A stretch of 50,515 bases of DNA from an uncultured Clostridium sp. (GTDB lineage: Bacteria; Bacillota; Clostridia; TANB77; CAG-508), in contig CANDRW010000011.1 in the NCBI GenBank assembly GCA_947388675.1, positions 1 through 50,515 on the forward strand, read 5' to 3'. Numbering within the stretch: the first letter of the stretch is position 1; each line of letters starts with the position of its first letter. The position numbers and the translations under genes are program-made. Shown one piece after another: positions 8,273 to 17,146 of the stretch. Below the pieces are notes generated by a model. The model saw only the letters and a list, made by a program, of their open reading frames with translations, was not told where the DNA came from and did no database searches.

Positions 8273-8336
8273 TTGACTTTCATTTTATTTTATAGTATAA
8301 TTAGAACATACTCAACTAGTTGTTCTTAAAAAGAAC
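8273..8336. promoter_or_regulatory. Promoter and operator dyads of the satellite repressor
   Basis: On the + strand TTGACT (8273-8278) and TATAAT (8296-8301) are separated by 17 bases. Directly downstream lie the dyad AGAACA (8303-8308) / TGTTCT (8321-8326) and an overlapping palindrome GTTCTTAAAAAGAAC (8322-8336). The sites share the half GTTCTT and lie between divergent genes, as expected for operators of the XRE repressor encoded from 8361. Confidence 0.65.
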
Positions 8337-8360
8337 ATTTTTGAAAGGAGAAAATGAAAA

Positions 8361-9116
8361 GTGCCAAAAAAAAATATGGACAAAAACATTAACGAATACA
8401 TAGGAAAAAGAATTCAAGAAATACGAATAGAAAAAGGACTAAAACAAGATTACATAGCAGAAAAAACAGGAATTAACAGACCAAATATTTCAAAATATGA
8501 AACAGGAGAAACAGCAATACCACTTGACATATTAAAGAAAATATCAAAAATATTAGATACATCAACAGATTATTTATTAGGTTTAACAGAGTGCAAGACA
8601 CCAAAATCAAATTATCGAGCATTGTGTGATGCCATTGGAATAGATGACACATCAGCCGAAATATTAGAAGAAGTTAATTTCGTATATGAAGGACAGTATT
8701 TAATACCGCTTCTTAACTTTTTGATAAAGCAAGCGGAATTACCACCTGATGAGGCTTTCTTTGAAGAAAAATATAGTCAAATAGAAAATTCAAAATTGAC
8801 GGAAAAAGAAAAGAAAAAATACATAAGAAAAGTACAGAGCATTTACGATAGAATGTATAAAAGGTGGCAAGATAAAAATTGTATACCAATTTTAAGTAGC
8901 ATTGAAGATTATTTTACATCAAAAGCCAAAGATACAAATCTATGTTTAACATTATCAGGAGAATTAAAAGAAGAAGAAGAAATTACAAATGAATTATATG
9001 TCAGAAAAAAAATATCTAAGCAAAGAATATTAGATGAAGTAATTTTGGAACAACTCATTGAAGATTTAAGAAAATCAAAAGAAAAATATAAAAAAGAAAT
9101 TGAAAAAAAGAAATAA
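8361..9116 (+). CDS. Stl-like XRE master repressor of the satellite
   Basis: 251-aa protein with an N-terminal XRE helix-turn-helix (residues 15-75: KRIQEIRIEKGLKQDYIAEK, RPNISKYETGE, TSTDYLLGL) and a long helical C-terminal region ending in a Lys/Glu-rich tail. In PICIs the Stl repressor holds the leftward operon silent until a helper-phage protein removes it. Its size, position beside int and divergence from the excision and replication genes match that role. GTG 8361 lies 11 bases after GGAG; ATG 8376 is an alternative start. There is no in-frame CGG: its CGGs are in GCG-GAA and ACG-GAA. The inducer is unknown. Confidence 0.8.
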   Translation: MPKKNMDKNINEYIGKRIQEIRIEKGLKQDYIAEKTGINRPNISKYETGETAIPLDILKKISKILDTSTDYLLGLTECKTPKSNYRALCDAIGIDDTSAEILEEVNFVYEGQYLIPLLNFLIKQAELPPDEAFFEEKYSQIENSKLTEKEKKKYIRKVQSIYDRMYKRWQDKNCIPILSSIEDYFTSKAKDTNLCLTLSGELKEEEEITNELYVRKKISKQRILDEVILEQLIEDLRKSKEKYKKEIEKKK

Positions 9117-9250
9117 AAAAGCAGGACATATTTTTTGATTATAGTTGACCGCTAAGACAAAAAATATATCCCTAAAAAATCAAGAGTGATTTTCTATAAT
9201 GTATTATAGCAATAAAAGTCGCTCTTGTAAAGAAAAGGAGTGATTTTATT

Positions 9251-10586
9251 ATGTTAAAAAAAGCAGTATTACAAAACAAGAAAACTAATGAAAAAAAGGA
9301 ATTTCAAACTGAACTTGAGTTTAAGAACTTTTTAGTTTGGCAAGACAAGAACAACGAATGGCAAATTATTGATTTACAGCTTGAGCAAAAACCACAGGCA
9401 AATAATAAAAAGACAAAATCAGTCGGTAATGGCGAGGGGAGCCTCTATTACAGTGATACTTTACAATGTTTGATTTATCAATATTATGATACACAAGGCA
9501 AAAGACAAACTATGAGGCAAAAGAAGAAAGAAACTGTAAAAGACTTTAAAGCCAGAGTAACAAAGGTTAAAAATGAATTGAACACAGGAACTTATATTTG
9601 TAAAAGTACAGAAACAGTAGTTACTATTGCAGAACAACATATAGAAAGTAAACATCAAGACGGCATTACAAGCGGTAGAAGTTATAAAAGAGATTTAGAA
9701 ACCCTAGAGCAAATAAAAAAGACTTGCTCGAACTTTTGTAACCTTCCTATTCAAAATGTAACTATAAAGCATTTAGAAGCGGCAAAATGCGAGATTAAAC
9801 AATATGCAAATAGTGTTATAGACAAAATATGGAGATTATTAGGCAAAACATTTAATATTGCTTGCTCTCCTTCAAGAAAAATACTTATATATAACTTAAT
9901 GCTAGACGAAAGCTTAAAAAAGCCAATATCTGTAAAGAAAACACAAAAAGTAAAGCCTTTAACACATAAAGAAATTGAAAAACTTAATAGCATCTTAGAC
10001 AACGAGGAAAGAAAACACCCTTACAGGAACATAGTAAAAATGCAAGGCATATCTGGTATGAGAATTGGCGAAGTATTAGCACGTTCCAAAAACGATTATA
10101 ACAAAGACATACAACAATTTGACATACATAATACCCTAACCCAAGACGAACACTATCATGTTATATTGGGAGAACATACAAAGACTTACAATAAGAAAAC
10201 ACAAATAGACGAAGGGCAAAGATACTTGCCATTAGACAATAACTTATTTAGTGAACTAGTAGATATAATAGAAGAACAATGCGACAAAAAGATTAGAAAC
10301 ATTTACAATTTGTTATTCTGGGACTATGAGAAAAATACATTTATAACACCTAGTGAAGTTAATTCGTGGCTAAAAAGACTAAATGCAAAATACAATATTT
10401 GTACTTTTGAGCTAACTACACACAGATTAAGACATACAGCATTAACTCATTGGAAAGAAATAGGAATAGATTTATCTGCCATACAATATCTAGCACGGAC
10501 ACGTAGAAGGTAGCGATATTACAGAAGGTGTTTATATTGAAACTTCACTAGATTTTGTGAAAGACCAAGTTGCAAAAATATCTTAA
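9251..10586 (+). CDS. int: Tyrosine integrase of element B, CGG +1 shift in LGH box
   Basis: 444-residue site-specific recombinase once one C is skipped. An N-terminal arm-binding part includes the AP2-like GNGEGSLYY...YYDTQGKR pattern; the core-binding domain spans about 115-210; the catalytic domain has Arg in ISGMRIGEVLA and the HRLRHT box. At 10496-10498 the zero frame meets CGG and ends five codons later as ARTRRR. Skipping C 10496 gives YLAGHVEGSDITEGVYIET, that is, the conserved LxGH with the catalytic His and the nucleophilic Tyr, then 20 more residues to TAA 10584-10586. Without the shift the enzyme lacks its nucleophile. The tRNA-Arg target lies 87 bases downstream. Other CGGs (GTC-GGT, GAC-GGC, AGC-GGT, GCG-GCA) are out of phase and harmless. 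Confidence 0.93.
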
Positions 10587-10623
10587 CTTGTATTGCATCT
10601 ACACTGCATCACTTTTAAAATAG

Positions 10624-10665
10624 AAAAAGCCTAGAATGCTTTAAATATAAGCATTTCTAGGTTTT
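10624..10665 (+). terminator. Terminator after the satellite integrase
   Basis: Stem CCTAGAATGCT / AGCATTTCTAGG with a short AT loop, A-rich before and TTTT after. It separates int from the convergent tRNA-Arg gene and can act in both directions. Confidence 0.75.
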
Positions 10666-10672
10666 AGTTATC

Positions 10673-10749
<77 letters not shown>

Positions 10750-10879
10750 ATGAACAGTGCTAATCATATCATAATTCCATAAGAATGTCAAGAAAAATAT
10801 TGATTTTTTAGCAGTCTTGCCATATACTATATAATACATGAAATCAAATAAAGTTTTGACTTAGGAAAGAAGGAAAAAC

Positions 10880-11917
10880 ATGAAATTAGCAACAAAACAA
10901 ATTACCATTAGAATTATATCTGTTATAGCAATAATTGTCAGCTTAATAAGTATTTATGGATTTGCAAGTGGTATTGTTCCCTATGAAGGCATACAAATAG
11001 AAGGAATGCCTAGCATTTCATTAGAAGTACAAATTATTTTGCTATCTTGCTTAATTGCTATCAATATTTTAATTTTGATTCTAGTGCAGAAATTAATAAA
11101 GTATAAAAAAATATTAATTACACTTAATATTATTCAAATGTTATTTGGTGGAATGATACATATTATTGGTGGAATTATAGCATTGGTATTATTATTGTTA
11201 GACACAAAAGATGTTATAGAAGAGCCAAAAAAACCTTTAAAATTGCCAGAATTAGAAAAAATAGAAGTAAAAAGAAAATGGTTGTACCTCATTCTATGGA
11301 TTTTACTATTTAGTGTATTTTATTTAGGATTAATTCCAATGCCATTTTTGCAAAATATACCATCAATTCTTAGAATATTCCTATTATATGGAATACAAGC
11401 ACTTATTTTAGGGTATCTTTTAAGAAAAGATATTAAAAGAGATTTTCTTACTTTTAAAGGAAACCTCAAAACCTATATGAAATACATATTCCCTAAATTA
11501 GGTATCTTTTTTATTATTTATATTGTTATCAGTATTCCAATTGCATTAATTGCAAGACAAATATCAACTAACCAAGCACAACTAAATGAACTTCCATTAG
11601 CACTTACTGCTACAATGGCAATTATATTTGCTCCAATCTTAGAAGAGTTGATGTTTAGAGGATTGCTTAGAAAGTCCATTCCAAACGATACCATATTTAT
11701 GATAATAAGTGGATTGATATTTGGAACAGCACACATGCTATATGCAGAAGAGAATTTAACGATGTATATCTATATTATTCCTTATACTCTACTTGGCTAT
11801 TTTCTAGCAAGAAGCTATGCAAAAACAAATAATATTTTTACCAATATATCCATTCACTTTTTATGGAATACATTTGCTATCATATTGAATATAGTAGTCC
11901 AATTCATAGGAGCGTAA
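10880..11917 (+). CDS. CPBP family membrane protease (CAAX-like)
   Basis: 345-aa membrane protein with at least seven hydrophobic segments. The C-terminal CPBP/Abi domain (about 230-335) carries the glutamate pair and Arg of EELMFRGLL, the His of FGTAHMLY and the HFLWN box, the metal-binding signature of this intramembrane protease family. In bacteria such proteins process peptides or protect against self-made bacteriocins; no substrate is suggested here. It abuts the next gene with no gap (TAA then ATG), so the two form an operon. It is the first chromosomal gene right of the tRNA. Normal codon use and no in-frame CGG. Confidence 0.88.
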   Translation: MKLATKQITIRIISVIAIIVSLISIYGFASGIVPYEGIQIEGMPSISLEVQIILLSCLIAINILILILVQKLIKYKKILITLNIIQMLFGGMIHIIGGIIALVLLLLDTKDVIEEPKKPLKLPELEKIEVKRKWLYLILWILLFSVFYLGLIPMPFLQNIPSILRIFLLYGIQALILGYLLRKDIKRDFLTFKGNLKTYMKYIFPKLGIFFIIYIVISIPIALIARQISTNQAQLNELPLALTATMAIIFAPILEELMFRGLLRKSIPNDTIFMIISGLIFGTAHMLYAEENLTMYIYIIPYTLLGYFLARSYAKTNNIFTNISIHFLWNTFAIILNIVVQFIGA

Positions 11918-12619
11918 ATGAAGAAAAAAATAAACATACACCAGTTATTTTGGTATTTTATTCTATTTAGTATTTTGGGATTATTCATAGAAACTATCTA
12001 TGGGTATTATTCTATGGGTGTGTGGGAAAGTAGAAAAGGTCTCTTATGGGGACCTTTTTGTCCAGTTTATGGTGTAGGAGCAATTTTCCTGATATTTTTG
12101 TTAAACCATGTGGACCAGAAAAATTATTTCAAACTATTCTTTTATGGAGCTTTAATAGGTGCAGCAGTAGAATATGTACTAAGTTATGGACTAGAAGCTA
12201 TTTATGGTGCAAGATTTTGGGATTATTCGTATACGCAAATTCATATTAACGGCAGAATATGTGTTATTTATTCTCTGTTTTGGGGTATATTAGCCATTGG
12301 ACTAATGAAATTTGTAAAGCCATTTATGGATAAGTTAATTGACAGAATTAGTTTGAAAATTAAAGCTTCTACTGAAATTGGGATATTTCTCTTTTTAGTA
12401 GTAGATGCTTTAGTAACTGTTTGGGCGATTAACATCTATGAAACTAGAGCAGTAAAACAATATTATCAAGAAGAGATGCAATATTCTAATATTACATGGA
12501 TTAGAAAGATAGAAGAAGACTATTTCACAAATGAAAGAATGCAAAAGACTTTCCCAAATTTGCGAACGAAAGACAGAGAGGAAAATCAATTCTTTGTAAG
12601 AGATTTAATAAAGGAATAG
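11918..12619 (+). CDS. Membrane protein of the PF06541 (ABC-transporter type IV-like) family
   Basis: 233-aa protein with about six membrane segments. The opening FWYFILFSILGLFIETIYGY, then GLLWGPFCPVYGVGAI and YVLSYGLEAIYGARFWDYS, are the conserved motifs of the PF06541 family, annotated as putative ABC-transporter type IV but without proven transport function. The charged C-terminus is cytoplasmic. It is coupled to the CPBP gene. A strong hairpin follows. I am sure of the family and not of any function. Confidence 0.8.
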   Translation: MKKKINIHQLFWYFILFSILGLFIETIYGYYSMGVWESRKGLLWGPFCPVYGVGAIFLIFLLNHVDQKNYFKLFFYGALIGAAVEYVLSYGLEAIYGARFWDYSYTQIHINGRICVIYSLFWGILAIGLMKFVKPFMDKLIDRISLKIKASTEIGIFLFLVVDALVTVWAINIYETRAVKQYYQEEMQYSNITWIRKIEEDYFTNERMQKTFPNLRTKDREENQFFVRDLIKE

Positions 12620-12637
12620 GCGTTAATTAGCGTCAAA

Positions 12638-12699
12638 TTAGGGACGCATGTCTAACTAACAAAAGTTTCATTTTTGTCAGTTAGACATACGTCCCTAAT
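12638..12699. repeat. Long intergenic hairpin between convergent genes
   Basis: A stem of about 27 bp (12638-12664 with 12672-12699; ATTAGGGACG...GTCTAACT against its near-perfect complement, two mismatches) with a very short loop. It lies between convergent genes, so it may be a bidirectional terminator. Its length and near-perfect pairing also fit a small repeat element dispersed in the genome. Confidence 0.65.
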
Positions 12700-12726
12700 C
12701 CAACACTATTCTGGCAATATAAAGGA

Positions 12727-13035
12727 TTACAATTTCGCTTTGCTCTCAACGGCTAACTTAATCTTACTATCTTTTTTCTTAGCACGATATAAAGTAATTT
12801 TACTACCAACTGTTTGTACACAAACAGAATTAGTAGAATTTGCAATTTCTTCTCCTAGACTTTTTACACTGTCTGGAGCAGTTTCTAAAACACTAATTTT
12901 AATTAATTCTCTAGCTTCTAAGGCATCATCTAATTGTTTGATTAAATTATCAGATAAGCCATATTTACCAATTTGAAAAATTGGTTGTAGGTTATTTGCT
13001 AGTCCTCTCAAATATGCTCTTTGTTTACTTGTCAT
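12727..13035 (-). CDS. yhbY: YhbY/CRM-domain RNA-binding protein
   Basis: 102-aa protein covering a full CRS1/YhbY (CRM) domain: it opens with TSKQRAYLRGLA, has the IGKYGLSDNL loop (variant of GxxG) and ends with the QTVGSKITLYR strand. YhbY binds pre-50S particles and helps ribosome assembly. ATG 13035 has GAAAGAGGA upstream and gives the usual start; a TTG at 13053 would add six residues. It is a single gene on the minus strand, in the same orientation as the transporter gene upstream. Confidence 0.9.
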   Translation of the reverse strand: MTSKQRAYLRGLANNLQPIFQIGKYGLSDNLIKQLDDALEARELIKISVLETAPDSVKSLGEEIANSTNSVCVQTVGSKITLYRAKKKDSKIKLAVESKAKL

Positions 13036-13100
13036 TTTTCTATCCTCTTTCAAAATAATATGTATTAGTATAGCATAAAGAAGAGAAAAAGTAAAATCAA

Positions 13101-13715
13101 TTATTCTCCCATCAAAATTCCCACAATTCCAATCATTCCAAACAACAAAAATAAAATTCCAGATAGTTTTTGCATTGCTCTTTCAGAAATATGTTTATTC
13201 AAAAACTTTCCAAACAAAATTGCAATAAAATCACAAGCCACCATAGCACAAATGCTACCCATAATTAAAGCAATTTTGCTGTGTGGATATTGCACCCCTA
13301 AACCAATTGATGCTAAAAAGGTTTTATCTCCAAGCTCGCCAACTATAATACATAAAGCAATAATCAAACAATAATTTAATTTCAAATGCGATATTTTATA
13401 AATCAAGCCATCCTTTTTCCCATCATCAGTACCAGCTTTTTGTGGCAATAAAGAAATAAAGCCAATTAATAAAAAAGAAAGATAGGTAATCCAATGAATA
13501 GCAGAATGAAAGGTGCTACTTGCAAATAAATGCACGCTACTTCCAAATAAAATAGCAAGCCCATGACTAAAAAATGAACCAATTGCAACACCTAATAAAA
13601 TTTTAAAAGTCTGCCCTTTATTGGAAAAAGACAAAACTAATAACTGTGTCTTGTCACCAAGTTCACTTACAAATACCATAGAAAAAGCAATTAAAAAAGG
13701 GTAAATCAATTCCAT
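13101..13715 (-). CDS. TMEM165/GDT1 family cation transporter
   Basis: 204-aa protein with six membrane segments in two repeats, each with the family signature: ELGDKTQLLVL near residue 20 and GELGDKTFLA near residue 127. The acidic and Lys residues of E-x-G-D-K-T form the cation path. Members export or exchange Mn2+ or Ca2+ (bacterial MneA-type). It may share a transcript with yhbY, about 65 bases downstream. No riboswitch is evident in the short upstream region. Confidence 0.9.
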   Translation of the reverse strand: MELIYPFLIAFSMVFVSELGDKTQLLVLSFSNKGQTFKILLGVAIGSFFSHGLAILFGSSVHLFASSTFHSAIHWITYLSFLLIGFISLLPQKAGTDDGKKDGLIYKISHLKLNYCLIIALCIIVGELGDKTFLASIGLGVQYPHSKIALIMGSICAMVACDFIAILFGKFLNKHISERAMQKLSGILFLLFGMIGIVGILMGE

Positions 13716-13837
13716 AAAAATGCTCCTTTGCTTTTCATATATATGTATGGAAATAGGAAAATAGGAGTAAATATGTAAATTCTATGTGAAATTTTAATAA
13801 AACCATTGCACACCCTAAAATATAATGATAAGATAAG

Positions 13838-13879
13838 TCGGTAAACATATACGGAAATCGGAAAGAGGAGGAATCAAAA
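13838..13879 (+). promoter_or_regulatory. Leader of the ABC operon
   Basis: This short leader holds three CGGs within 20 bases (in GTCGGTAAAC, TACGGAAATC and TCGGAAAG), which is dense for this AT-rich genome, then AGAGGAGG as the ribosome site of GTG 13880. No upstream peptide is evident, so these CGGs are not read as codons. Function unknown. Confidence 0.3.
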
Positions 13880-14941
13880 GTGATAGAAATTAAAAATGTC
13901 ACAAAAAAGTATCCTAATATCACAGCGGTTGACCACATCAGTTTTGAAGTAAAAGACGGCGAAGTTGTGGGGTTTTTAGGACCAAATGGTGCTGGTAAAA
14001 GTACCACTATGAATATGATTACAGGCTTTATTGAACCAACAGAAGGACAAATTATTGTAAACGGTTTTGACATTAGCAAAAAGTCTAAAAAGGCAAAAAA
14101 ACAAATTGGTTATATGCCAGAAGGAACCCCTTTATATACGGAACTAACGGTTAAAGAGTTTGTAAACTATATGGCAGAACTAAAAGGCGTAAAATCTAAA
14201 CAAAGAAAAGAAATGGTGAGAAAAGTTATTAATGAAGTTGGTCTTGAAAACGTCCAAAATAAAATGATTCGTAACTTATCAAGAGGATATAAACAAAGAG
14301 TAAGTATGGCAGGTGCTTTAGTTGGAGATCCAGATGTTATCATTTTAGATGAACCAACAGTTGGATTAGACCCAAAGCAAATTACCGAGATTAGAAATCT
14401 TATCAAAGAATTAGGCAAAAAGCATACAGTTATTTTAAGTAGCCATATTTTATCAGAAGTAAGCCAAATTTGTGAAAGAGTAGTTATCATAAATGGTGGA
14501 AAAATTGTGGCAATAGATACTCCTGAAAACTTAGAAAATAAAACAAAAGAGAAAAATACAATTTTAGTAACAGTAGAAGACCTAAAAGAAAATATGAAGC
14601 ACTTACAAGAAACTGTAACTGAAATTAGTGAAGTAAAATTCATGAAAGACAATGAAGATGGAACTAAACAATATGCAATTAGTTCTTCTGGTGAAGTAGA
14701 TTTAAGAAAGAAATTATTTGAAGTATTGCCAAAACAAGAAATTGTTATTTTTGAATTAAAAAAGAGTGAATCTACTTTAGAAGATGCTTTTATCAAATTA
14801 ATCGACACAACAAGTAGTCAAGCAGTAGAAGAACCAGAAAAAACTCAAAAGAAAGAAAATAAAGCAAAAGAAAAAGAAGAAAAGGCAAAAGCAAAACAAG
14901 CTAAAAAGGAAGAAAATAAGAAAAAAGGAGGAGATAAATAA
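13880..14941 (+). CDS. ABC transporter ATPase (GldA-like)
   Basis: 353-aa ATP-binding subunit. Walker A GPNGAGKST at about 35-43, signature RNLSRGYKQRVSMAG (LSRGY in place of LSGGQ) near 135, Walker B VIILDEPTVGLDP near 155 and the H-loop SSHIL near 190. After residue 300 there is a Lys/Glu-rich low-complexity tail of about 45 residues. With the next two genes it forms a GldA-GldF-GldG-type exporter; in Bacillota this set is of unknown substrate. GTG start with GAGGAGG upstream; the stop overlaps the permease start. Confidence 0.9.
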   Translation: MIEIKNVTKKYPNITAVDHISFEVKDGEVVGFLGPNGAGKSTTMNMITGFIEPTEGQIIVNGFDISKKSKKAKKQIGYMPEGTPLYTELTVKEFVNYMAELKGVKSKQRKEMVRKVINEVGLENVQNKMIRNLSRGYKQRVSMAGALVGDPDVIILDEPTVGLDPKQITEIRNLIKELGKKHTVILSSHILSEVSQICERVVIINGGKIVAIDTPENLENKTKEKNTILVTVEDLKENMKHLQETVTEISEVKFMKDNEDGTKQYAISSSGEVDLRKKLFEVLPKQEIVIFELKKSESTLEDAFIKLIDTTSSQAVEEPEKTQKKENKAKEKEEKAKAKQAKKEENKKKGGDK

Positions 14942-15624
14942 TGTTAGCAGTATTTAAGAAAGAACTAAAAAGCTATTTCTTATCTCCAATAGGATATGTA
15001 GCAATAGGTTTATTCCTAATGGTATTCAGTTTATTTTTCTATTTAACTACAATTTCTCAAGGAATGATTGACATGGGAAATTTATACTTCAATACCGCAA
15101 GATATGGACTTTTAGTTATAGTTCCAATTATTACTATGAGAATGTTTGCTGAAGAGAGAAAAAATGGGACAGAACAATTATTATTAACATCTCCTAAAAG
15201 TATTACAGGAATTGTTTTTGGAAAGTTTTTTGCAGCAGTAGCCTTAATTGCTATTACTCTTGTTATTTCATTTATGTATTATATTATTTTATGCTTTTTC
15301 CAAGCACCAAACATTGTACCTGTTTTAGTCATGATACTAGGCTTTTTAATACTTTCTATGGCAGCCATTTCATTAGGAATGTTCGCTTCTAGTATTACAG
15401 AAAATCAAGTGATTTCAGCTATTATTACGATTGTATTTTTAGTAATACCATGGTTTTTGCCAAACTTTGGTGAAGGATTTGAAATTATTGATTTAATGAG
15501 TAGTTATCAAAAATTCCCAGCAGGTGTTATATCTATTCAAGAGATAGTAAGACTTGTGTCATTTGCAGCAGTATTTATTTTAATTACCATTATGATTATG
15601 CAAAGAAGAAAATCAGTAAAATAG
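14941..15624 (+). CDS. ABC-2 permease (GldF-like)
   Basis: 227-aa membrane subunit of the ABC exporter with six hydrophobic segments. It opens AVFKKELKSYFLSPIGYV and carries the cytoplasmic motif TMRMFAEERKNGTEQLLLTSP typical of ABC-2 permeases of the GldF type. TAATG overlap with the ATPase gene indicates translational coupling, and the third subunit follows after 13 bases. Confidence 0.9.
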   Translation: MLAVFKKELKSYFLSPIGYVAIGLFLMVFSLFFYLTTISQGMIDMGNLYFNTARYGLLVIVPIITMRMFAEERKNGTEQLLLTSPKSITGIVFGKFFAAVALIAITLVISFMYYIILCFFQAPNIVPVLVMILGFLILSMAAISLGMFASSITENQVISAIITIVFLVIPWFLPNFGEGFEIIDLMSSYQKFPAGVISIQEIVRLVSFAAVFILITIMIMQRRKSVK

Positions 15625-15637
15625 GAAGGGAGAAAAT

Positions 15638-17086
15638 ATGGATAACAAATTTATACAAATTATTAAAAATAAATGGCTTAGAAGCATTACATTAACACTT
15701 GTACTTGTTGCAATTATTATTTGTGCTTATTTTGTAATTAACTTTGCGATAGAAAAAGCTGAAATTGCTGATATAGATTTAACAAAAGAAAAACTTTATT
15801 CTATTTCTCAACAAACAAAGGATAAATTACAAAATTTAGATACAGATGTTACGATTTCAATTTATAACTTTGGTGATTCTATGATGGATTTAGCCAATCA
15901 ATATGCAAGATTAAATGAACATATTAAAATAGAAAAAGTAGAAAATTTATTAGCGAAGACTGAGTGGAAAACAGACTATGGAGTGACTGATACAAGTGCA
16001 TTTTTAGTTATTACTACCGCAAATAGAGAAAAGATGATACAAGAATATGATTTAGTGACTATAGATTATTCTACTTATGAACAAATTGATATTACAGAAG
16101 AGAAAATTACAAATGGAATTCTAGACGTTACGACAGTAGTAAAACCTAAAATTTGTTTCTTGACAGGACATAATATTTATTCAGAAGAATATTTTCAATA
16201 TTTACAAAATGCTTTTACAGAAGAAGTAAATGAAGTAGAAGAACTTAACTTAATTACAGCAGGAAAAGTGCCTGATGATTGTAAAGTACTTGTGATAACT
16301 GCTTTAAAAGAAGATATTAAAGAGATTGAGAGAGATAGAATCATTGATTATATTAAAAAAGGCGGAGAAATTTTATTATTACTAGATCCAAATTTAGAGA
16401 ATGTAAAATTGACAAATTTCCAAAAAGTACTAGATGAATATGGTGTTAGTGTTTCAAATGGTGTTATTTTAGAAGGCGATAGCAATAAAATGGTATCAGG
16501 TGCACCAAACTTTGTTATAGCAACAATCAATAGTAGCTCTAGCATTACTAAAAATATGACAATGGATTTGAATGTATGTTTAATGAATCCTGGAAGACTT
16601 ACCATAGCATCAGATGACAAATTGCAAGAGAAAAATGTAACAAGTGAAATATTAGCAACTGTTAGTGATAAAGCTTTTTACCGTACAGATTTACAAAATT
16701 CAAGCCAAAGTAAAATTTCAAGTGATGAAGATGCAAATGGAAATACAATAGTTGCGATGCTTACAAAGCAAATTGATGATAATACAGCTTCTAAATTAAT
16801 TGTATTTACTAATACAGTATTTGCAACTAATATGCAAATACCAATTAGTCAATCTCATGCATCTTATGCATTAGATTTCTCAAATAATAAAGATGTTATC
16901 TTAAATTCGGTTTCATATTTAACAGAACGAGAAGATAATATTACTATTCGTAAAAATATTGAAGTAGTTAATTATGAAGTAACAGAAGCACAAAATAAAA
17001 TGATATTAACCATTATCTTTACAGTTCCAGTTTTTATTATTGTTGTAGGGATTGTGATATGGATTTTAAGAAGACGCAAAAAATAG
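15638..17086 (+). CDS. GldG-family ABC accessory protein
   Basis: 482-aa protein with one N-terminal membrane helix (about 15-37), a large extracytoplasmic domain of the ABC-type-uncharacterised-transport type (YSISQQTKDKL, VVKPKICFLTGHN, then GGEILLLLDPNLE) and a C-terminal helix followed by RRRKK. This matches the GldG-like auxiliary subunit that accompanies GldA/GldF. The role in this lineage is unknown; in gliding Bacteroidetes it serves motility, which is not implied here. Third gene of the operon. Confidence 0.85.
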   Translation: MDNKFIQIIKNKWLRSITLTLVLVAIIICAYFVINFAIEKAEIADIDLTKEKLYSISQQTKDKLQNLDTDVTISIYNFGDSMMDLANQYARLNEHIKIEKVENLLAKTEWKTDYGVTDTSAFLVITTANREKMIQEYDLVTIDYSTYEQIDITEEKITNGILDVTTVVKPKICFLTGHNIYSEEYFQYLQNAFTEEVNEVEELNLITAGKVPDDCKVLVITALKEDIKEIERDRIIDYIKKGGEILLLLDPNLENVKLTNFQKVLDEYGVSVSNGVILEGDSNKMVSGAPNFVIATINSSSSITKNMTMDLNVCLMNPGRLTIASDDKLQEKNVTSEILATVSDKAFYRTDLQNSSQSKISSDEDANGNTIVAMLTKQIDDNTASKLIVFTNTVFATNMQIPISQSHASYALDFSNNKDVILNSVSYLTEREDNITIRKNIEVVNYEVTEAQNKMILTIIFTVPVFIIVVGIVIWILRRRKK

Positions 17087-17109
17087 GAAATTGTACTTCT
17101 AAAAATGAT

Positions 17110-17145
17110 ACTCTCTCATATTTTATAAATGTGAGGGAGTTTTTA
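17110..17145 (+). terminator. Terminator after the ABC operon, overlapping next ribosome site
   Basis: Stem ACTCTCTCAT / ATGTGAGGGAGT followed by five T. The GGGAG in the right arm is also the only Shine-Dalgarno for ATG 17147, so the hairpin may both limit readthrough and hide that site. Confidence 0.65.
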
Positions 17146-17146
17146 T

